Below are positions 1 to 6,464 of a stretch of 8,282 bases of DNA, in pieces. The position numbers and the translations under genes are program-made. Numbering within the stretch: position 1 is the stretch's first letter; each line of letters opens with the position of its first letter. The notes under the pieces were generated by a model. It was given only the letters and a program-made list of their open reading frames with translations. It searched no databases and was not told the origin of the DNA. Origin of the DNA: RGIG5675 sp050943435 (GTDB lineage Bacteria; Bacillota; Clostridia; Oscillospirales; Ruminococcaceae); the NCBI GenBank assembly GCA_050943435.1, contig JBMNPE010000066.1:1-8282 (forward strand), in the 5' to 3' direction.

Positions 1-551
1 CCGGGGATCTCGACATCAAGCTCGTATATGACGACGATTCCCTGTTCACGCGCAGGGGAGCAGATCCCAACTGGATCAAGAACGCACGCAATGCAGTGGT
101 CATATCCGGAAAAAAGGATCCTATGCTCGGAGAAGAGTGCGGATACTGGGGGGAAAAGCTGGTAATCTATGCCCAGACACTAGGACTGAACACATGCTGG
201 ATCACCGGAACCTACAATAAGAAGGCCGCCAAGGCCATGATTCCTGACAAGCACAAGTTCTGTGCTGTGATTGCCATCGGGTACGGCACCGATGCCGGAA
301 CTCCCCACAAGGGCAAGACTAGGGAAGACGTCATGAAGGTTGAAGGAGAGGCACCTGAGTGGTTCCTGAAGGGAATCGACTATGCTCTTCTCGCTCCGAC
401 TGCTGCCAACGCCCAGAACTTCATGTTCACGCTGGAAGGAACCCGCGTGGGACTCGAGTCCACAAAAGGCCCCGAACCGGAAATAGACCTCGGGATAGTA
501 AAATACCACTTCGAGATCGGCGCAGAGAGAAGAAACTTCACCTGGAAATAA
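1..551 (+). CDS. TM1586-type nitroreductase, C-terminal part (5' end outside window)
   Basis: Open from the left edge (first full codon at base 3) to TAA at 549-551, giving 182 residues with no start needed inside the window. It resembles the TM1586-type branch of the FMN-dependent nitroreductase fold. Landmarks are GYWGEKLVIYAQTLGLNTCW, the IAIGYG strand followed by PHKGK, then PEWFLKGIDYALLAPTAANAQ (the second half of the internally duplicated fold), and the closing DLGIVKYHFEIGA. Such proteins are cytosolic flavoproteins whose natural substrates are mostly unknown; NAD(P)H-dependent reduction is only a family-level expectation. A GTG lies in frame at 96, but the residues before it (LFTRRGADPNWIKNARNAV) continue the family sequence, so it is internal. 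The gene faces pgmB and is separated from it by a hairpin, so it belongs to a different transcript from the sugar genes. Family sure; substrate not known. Confidence 0.88.
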   Translation, partial: GDLDIKLVYDDDSLFTRRGADPNWIKNARNAVVISGKKDPMLGEECGYWGEKLVIYAQTLGLNTCWITGTYNKKAAKAMIPDKHKFCAVIAIGYGTDAGTPHKGKTREDVMKVEGEAPEWFLKGIDYALLAPTAANAQNFMFTLEGTRVGLESTKGPEPEIDLGIVKYHFEIGAERRNFTWK

Positions 552-587
552 TCAAGAAAGCCAAACAACTGACGGATGTAAAGAGAC

Positions 588-613
588 CCTCCTCAGGATT
601 TCTCCTGAGGAGG
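588..613. terminator. Bidirectional hairpin between nitroreductase and pgmB
   Basis: A perfect 11-bp inverted repeat, CCTCCTCAGGA at 588-598 and TCCTGAGGAGG at 603-613, with a 4-base loop. It sits in the 80-bp gap between the convergent stop codons at 551 and 632. The plus-strand side lacks a long T run (ATCTTGGC follows). The minus-strand side is followed by GGTCTCTTT, so it fits somewhat better as the terminator of the GH3-pgmB transcript. Termination in both directions is inferred from position. Confidence 0.7.
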
Positions 614-631
614 ATCTTGGCATATTCTGTC

Positions 632-1294
632 TTAAACAGGTTTAGCAAAGTATTTCATAAGGGTCCCGGCGTGTACAAAATCGGGAATGACGACGTCAGC
701 CGCCCCGAGAATTGCGGGATCCCCGACTCCGAATGACATCATCCCGCCGCGGTTTGCTGCCTCCACCCCTGCTGCGGCATCCTCGAATACCGCGCATTCG
801 GACGGATCGAGACCTATGCCTTCTGCTGCGAGCAGGAAAACCTGCGGATCGGGCTTGGCACGCTCAGTCATGTAACCGTCGACCACTGCGTCGAACTCGT
901 TTGACATTCCGATTTTTTTGAGAATGAATTTGGTGTTCTTGGATGCGCTTCCTATTGCAGTCCGTATCCTGCGGACCTTGAGGGATTCCAGGAAATCCGC
1001 AACTCCCGGCAGTATGTCCTTTGATGACAGGGTCTCGAGGTATTCGCGGTACTGCCTGTTCTTTTTGTCGGCAAGTCTGGCCTTCTCATCCTGGGTGAGC
1101 CCAGTGATCCCTCCGGCCTCGAGGACTATGTCGAGGGCAGCCATCCTGCTCACGCCCTTGATTTTTTCCCCTTCTTCCGGGGTAAAGTCGAATCCCAGGT
1201 CTGCGGCAAGATTTTTCCATGCGAGGTAGTGGAAGCGTGCTGTGTCGACAATCACCCCGTCGAGATCGAATATAGAGCCCAGAAGCTTCATCAT
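632..1294 (-). CDS. pgmB: Beta-phosphoglucomutase (HAD superfamily)
   Basis: Converts beta-D-glucose 1-phosphate to glucose 6-phosphate through a beta-glucose 1,6-bisphosphate intermediate; cytosolic and Mg-dependent. Its 220 residues match the family length, and every catalytic landmark of the Lactococcus lactis enzyme is present: FDLDGVIVDT with nucleophile D10 and acid/base D12, cap residues H22 and W26, KGVSR with R50, GSASKN (S118, K119), phosphate-binding K147 in AKPDP, and Mg ligands E171 and D172 in VFEDAAAG. This is closer to true beta-PGM than to phosphoglycolate phosphatase. Two ATGs stand in tandem. The AGGAGG at 1300-1305 is 5 nt from the first and 8 nt from the second, so translation may begin at 1291 (219 aa). 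It lies 21 bp after the GH3 stop, with its ribosome site in that gap, so the two are very likely co-transcribed. Confidence 0.92.
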   Translation of the reverse strand: MMKLLGSIFDLDGVIVDTARFHYLAWKNLAADLGFDFTPEEGEKIKGVSRMAALDIVLEAGGITGLTQDEKARLADKKNRQYREYLETLSSKDILPGVADFLESLKVRRIRTAIGSASKNTKFILKKIGMSNEFDAVVDGYMTERAKPDPQVFLLAAEGIGLDPSECAVFEDAAAGVEAANRGGMMSFGVGDPAILGAADVVIPDFVHAGTLMKYFAKPV

Positions 1295-1315
1295 CTGATC
1301 CTCCTCAGCCTCAAG

Positions 1316-3934
1316 TCAGATACAGCTGTTTCCGGTCCTCAGGATGTATCTGAGGACTCCGGCAGCACATTTCTGGAGGGCACCGATCGTTATTTTGTCT
1401 CCTGTGCCTGAGAGGTTGTGCAGGGCAGCGGTCATCTTTTCTATGTCCCTCTCGGAGCCCGGCATGATTATGTCGTTCCCGGCGTTGATGCAGCCTGTGG
1501 TGCTTCCGCCCCTTGCAGGGGTAGTGGTGCTCCAGTCTGTCGTGACAAGTCCCTTGTATCCCCATTCGTCCCTGAGAATATATGTCGCAAGCTCGCGCGA
1601 ATTGGTCCCGTGAGGACCGTTGACGCAGTTTAAGGAAGTCATGACTGCATACGGGTTCGAATATTTGACAGCCAGCTCGAAACCCCTGAGATAGAGCTCC
1701 CTCATTGTCCTTTCGGAGACGTTGCTGTTGTGGCTCGTCCTGTTGGTCTCCTGGTTGTTGGCCGCCATGTGCTTTATTGTTGTCCCGCGTCCCGGATGCC
1801 TCTGGACGCCTTTTGTCATCGCAATGGCATTGGCAGCGCTCAGGAACGGGTCCTCAGAAAAGTATTCGAATGTCCTGCCACAGATAGGGTTGCGGTGCAG
1901 GTTGATTCCGGGGGCCAGCCACAGGTTGATGTCATACCTCGCCATCTCCGCCCCGATAACGTCGCCTATCTTTTCCATGAGCTCGGTGTTCCATGTGCTA
2001 GCCAGCTGTATGGATATTGGCAGGCATGTGACGTGCTGGTAGTAGTTCTCGAGGTCGTCTGAATATCCGGTGTTGTCCGGGCTTACAAACTCCCCGCTTT
2101 CAAAGCTCATGAGGGGGTTGATTACAGTAATGTTTCCGTCCTTGTCCGCCTGGATCCTTGGGATGAGCCTCAGGCCTGCAGGCCCGTCTGCAGCGACTGT
2201 ATACGGGATCTGGCGCTCCGGACGGTTCTTGAGGAACCAGTTAGTGGTCTCCCCGGCGGCTCCGGGCACGTGATACGATCCGTTGTTGCACTTTATAAAC
2301 CTTGGGTCATGGAATTCCTCTCCCATCGCGAGGCGCTTGAGCTCCTCCTCGTCCAGGGAGGCTATCATCTCTTCCAAGGTGTATTCTCCGCTCCTGACCT
2401 GCTCGAGGGAAATCATCTCCGGAACCTTGAGGAAGACGTTCCTGCCCCTTCCGGTATTGACTGTAGAGGGATCGATTTTCCCGCCAAATATATTGTCGGG
2501 ATCCCCGGAATACGTGACTTTCCCGCAGGCGGGGATGTCGTCCGGATTCATCACAACAACAGGCGCTGCACTCTTTTCCGTTTCCTCGAACGGTGTGAGG
2601 ACATGCTTCGGTGCCTTGAGATCGTCAAACTTTATCTGCTGGTGGAACAGGTTCCTAACTTCTCTTGTGACCCTGTCGCCAGTGAGCCTCACTACTCCGG
2701 CAATGTGTGTGCTCCTAGACGAAGTGCCTGCCCGCACTATGTAGTCTCCGCCCTCCAGCACATAGCAGCAGTTTTCCGCGTCATACGAAGTGAAGTCCTC
2801 CATTTTGAACTCGAGCTCAAGGACTTCGCTCTCCCCGGGATTCAGCAGCTTTGTCTTTTTGTATGCGCACAGGACCTGGTACGGCTGGTCAAGCCTCACT
2901 GCAGGTGCCGAGAGATAGACCTGGACTACTTCCTTGCCGGGTATGCTGCCGGTGTTTGTGACTCTCTCGGAGACTTTTACCGTGCTTCCGTAAGACTCGA
3001 AGGAAGAGTCCTCCACTGCAAATGTCGTGTAGCTGAGTCCGTATCCGAACGGGTACCTGGGCTCTACCCCGAATGAGTCGAAGTACCGGTATCCCATGTA
3101 GATGCCCTCTTTGTAGAGTTTGTTCTTCTGGTCCCCGCCGTTCTCACCGAATTCCCTCGAATTCGGGTAGTCGAAGTAGTCCTTTGCCCATGTGGATGTG
3201 GTCTTTCCGGACGGGTTGATCTTCCCTGAAAGTATTCCCGCTACGGCAGTGCCTATCTCAGCCCCGCCCTGGAATGCCTCCAGGACGGCATCCGGCTCCG
3301 CGGAGAGGATGCCGTTCATGTCGATCGGTGTGCCGGTGTTTAGCACGACAGCAAGGACTTTGTACGATTTTCTCAGGAATCTGAGGCTCTTTTCCTCCTG
3401 GTCTGAGAGCAGGTATTCGCCCTTTACATACCTGTTGTCGCGTCCTTCGCCCTCTTTTCTCGAAATGACGTATATCGCGAGGTCGGTCCCGGATGCCTTG
3501 ACATCCTCCTCGGTGATGTCCTGGCAGTCGGGTAGTATGTGGGGCCTGCCGTACAGGACGTGCAGGTTGTCTACACCGGTCCTTTTCGATTCCTCAGCCA
3601 CGTCCTCCAGGAGGGCTCTGCGGTACTCTGAGTAGATCTTGTCAAACTGGTCGAGCCAGGGCTTTGTGGTGATAGTGAAGCCCGCATTCTCGAGGCCGGT
3701 TTCGATGTTCACGTAATATCTGTAGGTCACGTCTCCCGAGCCTATGCCGTGCACCATCGTGAGCCTGCCGCCGTATCCGTACAATGCCGCAGGCTGGGGC
3801 TCAATGGGGAAGGCCCCACTGTTTTCGAGCAGTATGCATCCCTCTGCACTAGCCTGTGCTGCAAGGGCAGTGCCCCTCTTTTCGAGGACTCCCGCCTCCG
3901 GTGATCTGAGAGCTTCCAAATCTCGCTTTGCCAT
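1316..3934 (-). CDS. Permuted GH3 beta-glycosidase (likely beta-glucosidase), cytosolic
   Basis: A retaining glycoside hydrolase of family 3 with the two catalytic domains in swapped order, as in the Ruminococcus albus and Butyrivibrio beta-glucosidases. Residues about 20-300 are the domain usually found C-terminal (GCILLEN, GIGSGDV, then GEGRDNR with probable acid/base E163). About 300-410 is a fibronectin III-like domain (VTNTGSIPGKEVVQVYL). About 570-865 is the barrel domain usually found first: AADGPAGLR (D583), NLHRNP (R680), GRTFEYFSEDP, KH721-722, and GLVTTDW with nucleophile D800. All key residues are present, so it should be active. There is no signal peptide (MAKRDLEALR), so it acts on imported substrate. 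The start has an AGGTG 7 nt upstream; a second AAAGG lies 14 nt away. Residues about 595-633 look like an extra loop before LPISIQLASTWN. Substrate is not certain: beta-glucosidase is most likely; xylosidase or another beta-glycosidase is possible. Confidence 0.93.
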   Translation of the reverse strand: MAKRDLEALRSPEAGVLEKRGTALAAQASAEGCILLENSGAFPIEPQPAALYGYGGRLTMVHGIGSGDVTYRYYVNIETGLENAGFTITTKPWLDQFDKIYSEYRRALLEDVAEESKRTGVDNLHVLYGRPHILPDCQDITEEDVKASGTDLAIYVISRKEGEGRDNRYVKGEYLLSDQEEKSLRFLRKSYKVLAVVLNTGTPIDMNGILSAEPDAVLEAFQGGAEIGTAVAGILSGKINPSGKTTSTWAKDYFDYPNSREFGENGGDQKNKLYKEGIYMGYRYFDSFGVEPRYPFGYGLSYTTFAVEDSSFESYGSTVKVSERVTNTGSIPGKEVVQVYLSAPAVRLDQPYQVLCAYKKTKLLNPGESEVLELEFKMEDFTSYDAENCCYVLEGGDYIVRAGTSSRSTHIAGVVRLTGDRVTREVRNLFHQQIKFDDLKAPKHVLTPFEETEKSAAPVVVMNPDDIPACGKVTYSGDPDNIFGGKIDPSTVNTGRGRNVFLKVPEMISLEQVRSGEYTLEEMIASLDEEELKRLAMGEEFHDPRFIKCNNGSYHVPGAAGETTNWFLKNRPERQIPYTVAADGPAGLRLIPRIQADKDGNITVINPLMSFESGEFVSPDNTGYSDDLENYYQHVTCLPISIQLASTWNTELMEKIGDVIGAEMARYDINLWLAPGINLHRNPICGRTFEYFSEDPFLSAANAIAMTKGVQRHPGRGTTIKHMAANNQETNRTSHNSNVSERTMRELYLRGFELAVKYSNPYAVMTSLNCVNGPHGTNSRELATYILRDEWGYKGLVTTDWSTTTPARGGSTTGCINAGNDIIMPGSERDIEKMTAALHNLSGTGDKITIGALQKCAAGVLRYILRTGNSCI

Positions 3935-3976
3935 TCTGCGGCACCTGACCTTTCAATATTTTCGTTCTCTGCCATG

Positions 3977-4006
3977 ATTCTATTTTTTCTGTGAACACTG
4001 AAACAA
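3977..4006 (-). promoter_or_regulatory. Candidate promoter of the GH3-pgmB operon
   Basis: On the minus strand, TTGTTT (4006-4001) and TAGAAT (3982-3977) are 18 bp apart. The -10 matches five of six consensus bases, the -35 only three. Transcription would begin near 3970, leaving a leader of about 36 nt before the ATG at 3934. A weak -35 is what one expects of a promoter needing an activator such as the divergent AraC-type regulator. Found by eye only. Confidence 0.5.
3986..4003. promoter_or_regulatory. Near-palindromic candidate operator in the GH3 promoter
   Basis: TTTCTGTGAACACTGAAA is an 18-bp inverted repeat with one mismatched pair (T/T at 3990 and 3999). It fills the spacer of the proposed GH3 promoter and reaches the -35 box, the usual place for a repressor operator. 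Two-fold symmetry suits a dimeric LacI or GntR type protein better than AraC proteins, which usually bind direct repeats. No such repressor is encoded in this window. Confidence 0.4.
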
Positions 4007-4101
4007 CGGTTAATAAAAGACATTTGTTCTGAAAAATGCATTAAGTCAAAAATTGAAGACGAAAGTAATTTTTTGATACACCGGAGGCATCCCTTTTCAC
4101 G

Positions 4102-4130
4102 TTGACAGGGGACAGGTTTGAATTTATATT
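4102..4130 (+). promoter_or_regulatory. Near-consensus sigma-70/sigma-A promoter of the AraC-type regulator
   Basis: TTGACA at 4102-4107, a spacer of exactly 17 bp, then TATATT at 4125-4130 (five of six bases). Transcription should begin near 4137, giving a leader of about 117 nt. A short direct repeat, GACAGG at 4104-4109 and 4111-4116, overlaps the -35 and could be a protein-binding site, but it is too short to weigh much. Confidence 0.72.
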
Positions 4131-4169
4131 TCAAGTAGAAAGAAGACGTCATATGTAATAAAAAAATGT

Positions 4170-4217
4170 GCGCGGCGGAAAATAATATGGGCAGTATGCC
4201 CTGATGACCGCCGGCGT
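4170..4217 (+). promoter_or_regulatory. Foldable 5' leader of the regulator mRNA
   Basis: Inside the untranslated leader, CGCGGCGG (4171-4178) can pair with CCGCCG-G-CG (4208-4216, one bulged G). The enclosed bases contain a second hairpin, GGGCA (4189-4193) with TGCCC (4197-4201) and a 3-base loop. The outer stem is followed by TTTT at 4217-4220, so it looks like a weak terminator or attenuator upstream of the ribosome site GGAGGGGG (4242-4249). It matches no riboswitch class I recognise, and function is unproven. Confidence 0.35.
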
Positions 4218-4253
4218 TTTGATGTCCTGTTCAGTAATTCCGGAGGGGGTCCG

Positions 4254-6392
4254 ATGCGGAAGTTTTTCGCCAGGGTAGGTAAGGTCCTTGACTGGAAGTA
4301 TTTGGTCACAGTTCTTGCAGCTGCCTTCATCGTGACGAATGTGTTCTTTTCAGTCGGCTTCTACCGAAAAGTCAAGAACGACATAAGCTCGTTCAGGTAT
4401 TCTAGTGCCGTATCCGTGAGCTCCTCCGTAGTTTCTTTTACAAAACTCTGCGACATGGTCACGGGAGGGGATTCATTCAGGCAGTGCCTGAGCCTGCAGC
4501 CTAGCGCAGGCGACGACATAAAGCAGCTCAATCACAGCGCATACCTGCTGCAGAACGAGCTGTACAGGATAATATCAGCCACGGGAAAGAGTTCCGGGAG
4601 CATTATTGTTGTGTTTCCCGGCTCACAGCTGACTGTCACGCCCACCCAGTTCTACACTCAGCACGACTATCTCGCGAGGAAAACCAACGGCCTTTTCACA
4701 ACCCAGGACCTCATAAAAACTGTGGAAACAGGGTATTCCTGGAACACATTCTTCGACGATGGGCATATCTGGGTTATCCACGGGGTGAGCGAGGACCAAT
4801 ATTCGGAAGAGTCAGAGACGTCAGCACTGTCCTCAGGGTCAGACAGGACAGCAGCTTTTGTAATAGTCGAGCTCGACAAGTCTCAGATAATCCCTTCGAG
4901 GGAGGAAGGCGACATCGCTTTCATCGGATGCGAGGCAGGGCTCGCGTATTCGAGCACCCCGGAAGTCAACAGCGGAAATTATCTTGAATATCTCACCGAT
5001 GCATCGGAAGACCACGAATTCAGGATCGGCAGGGGAAAATACGTCGCCGTCTGCAATGTCTTTTCCGTGACTCCTCTCAAAGTGGTTGTGGCGAGGCCTA
5101 TGAGGAGTTTTGTAAACATAGGCACTGCGATGCAGTCAAATTCCACAGCAGTCATCGCGATGATGGCGGAGCTTGTGATTTTACTGCTTCTTCTCATGAG
5201 GAGGAGGGTAAAGAGAATCCGTGAGGAAGAGGAGGAAAAGGCAAAGAGCTACTCCTCGGACCTGCCGTATACCGTCGGCAACATGCTGCAGATAATCACT
5301 AATACCGGTGAGAACGAAAACTATCTCCTTAGGAGATGCTACGACGCAGCTGGAATGGAGGAAGGCGGGGAGTGCTTTATCATCGCCTTCTATGTGAACG
5401 ACAGGAACGGCATGTTCAAATCCCCTCCGGGACTCGCGCTGAGATCCGATTCGAGGACATTCGTTCTCTACAACATGCTCCAGGACATGGTCTACAATAC
5501 ACATGCCGGTGTGCTGTGCAAGGTGAGGGACTATGACGTGGCCCTCATAGAAAAGAACTACGGCGACACAGCCGAGGATATGAGAAAGGTCATAGCCTCC
5601 CTGCAGACCATTTATGCCGAGGAATTTTCTACGAATCTCATGGCTTCCGAGCCGGAGACTGCGACTTTCGGGACATTCAAGAAGAAATTTTCCAAGGCAC
5701 TGGGATCCATTTCCCACAAGGCGTTCTGGTTCTCCGGGGAGGAAGTTCCGTCCGCAGAGAGCTCGGACGAGGGGTCCCAGCTCTATTACAAGCTCAGCAG
5801 CCACTTCGTCTATTATCTCGACAGGAGGGACTGGGACAAGGCCGAAGGCATATTCGACGAGATCATGACAAGATGCCTTCCTTCCGACCCGGACAAGCTG
5901 TCTGTCGCGAAATCAAGGGCTTTCAGCACCCTTGATACATTAATCTCGATCGGATGTCCGGGCAGGACCGACATAACCTCCAGCAACTACAGCGGCATCG
6001 ACAGGATCAGGGAGACGGGGAAGAAGATATTCAGGGAACTGAGGGACACTGCTCCTGCCCAGGAATCATCGGACAGCGAGAGGATTGCCTCTATAAAGAA
6101 CTATGTCTTGCAGAATTACAAGGACAAGGACCTGAGCGTTACCTCAGTGGCAGCGCATTTCGACCTCAATGTCACGTATCTGTCCAGGATCTTCAAGGAA
6201 TCGACGGGCATGAACCTTCTGGCGTTCATCCACGAAACAAGGGTGGAGGCCGCCAAAGAGTGCCTCAAAACCATGAACGTTAAGAAGACCTCAGAAGCCA
6301 CGGGGTTCTGGGACGTGCAGAGCTTCGTGAGGGTGTTCAGGAAATATGAGGGCGTGACCCCGGCGGAATACCGCACCAAGAGCATTGATTGA
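4254..6392 (+). CDS. Membrane-spanning AraC-family transcriptional regulator with extracytoplasmic sensor
   Basis: 712 residues that combine sensing and DNA binding in one chain. TM1 is at about 16-37, followed by an external domain of about 260 residues (38-297, probably Cache-like, judged by layout). TM2 is at about 298-315, then a charged linker RRRVKRIREEEEEK. A cytoplasmic middle region (about 333-600) resembles the one in YesN-type regulators. The AraC DNA-binding domain is at 608-710, with a first helix-turn-helix LSVTSVAAHFDLNVTYLSRIF and a second ending in GVTPAEYR. There is no kinase or HAMP domain. The start has GGAGGGGG just upstream, 7 nt from GGAGG to ATG. It is transcribed divergently from GH3-pgmB and so probably controls it in response to an external sugar. 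Arginine is coded mostly by AGG. Class sure; ligand and targets inferred. Confidence 0.92.
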   Translation: MRKFFARVGKVLDWKYLVTVLAAAFIVTNVFFSVGFYRKVKNDISSFRYSSAVSVSSSVVSFTKLCDMVTGGDSFRQCLSLQPSAGDDIKQLNHSAYLLQNELYRIISATGKSSGSIIVVFPGSQLTVTPTQFYTQHDYLARKTNGLFTTQDLIKTVETGYSWNTFFDDGHIWVIHGVSEDQYSEESETSALSSGSDRTAAFVIVELDKSQIIPSREEGDIAFIGCEAGLAYSSTPEVNSGNYLEYLTDASEDHEFRIGRGKYVAVCNVFSVTPLKVVVARPMRSFVNIGTAMQSNSTAVIAMMAELVILLLLLMRRRVKRIREEEEEKAKSYSSDLPYTVGNMLQIITNTGENENYLLRRCYDAAGMEEGGECFIIAFYVNDRNGMFKSPPGLALRSDSRTFVLYNMLQDMVYNTHAGVLCKVRDYDVALIEKNYGDTAEDMRKVIASLQTIYAEEFSTNLMASEPETATFGTFKKKFSKALGSISHKAFWFSGEEVPSAESSDEGSQLYYKLSSHFVYYLDRRDWDKAEGIFDEIMTRCLPSDPDKLSVAKSRAFSTLDTLISIGCPGRTDITSSNYSGIDRIRETGKKIFRELRDTAPAQESSDSERIASIKNYVLQNYKDKDLSVTSVAAHFDLNVTYLSRIFKESTGMNLLAFIHETRVEAAKECLKTMNVKKTSEATGFWDVQSFVRVFRKYEGVTPAEYRTKSID

Positions 6393-6406
6393 ATAACTGC
6401 ACATTT

Positions 6407-6442
6407 GAAATGCCGCAGGACTTATTTGTCCTGCGGCATTTC
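6407..6442. terminator. Strong bidirectional hairpin between regulator and esterase
   Basis: A perfect 15-bp stem, GAAATGCCGCAGGAC at 6407-6421 with GTCCTGCGGCATTTC at 6428-6442, around the 6-base loop TTATTT. It lies in the 72-bp gap between the convergent stops at 6392 and 6465. The A/T-rich foot of the stem supplies a short U run at its end in both directions (ATTTC), followed by mixed sequence. Position and strength make it a shared terminator. Confidence 0.82.
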
Positions 6443-6464
6443 GATCTATTGACGGGGAAATATA

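Noticed and set aside
2270..3076. Long open frame of 268 codons on the plus strand, antisense to the GH3 gene
   Set aside because: It lies wholly within a gene with clear catalytic motifs. Its translation shows no recognisable motif or low-complexity logic, and such frames arise from codon bias.
1316..3934. GH3 enzyme as a NagZ-type or N-acetylglucosaminidase phosphorylase with a His acid/base
   Set aside because: The domain layout is that of multi-domain beta-glucosidases, and a Glu is present in the GEG motif (E163). This favours hydrolysis, so phosphorolysis is kept only as a question.
4124..4330. Short minus-strand frame (68 codons) across the regulator promoter and start
   Set aside because: It overlaps the -10 box, leader and ribosome site of the regulator, and its product resembles nothing known.
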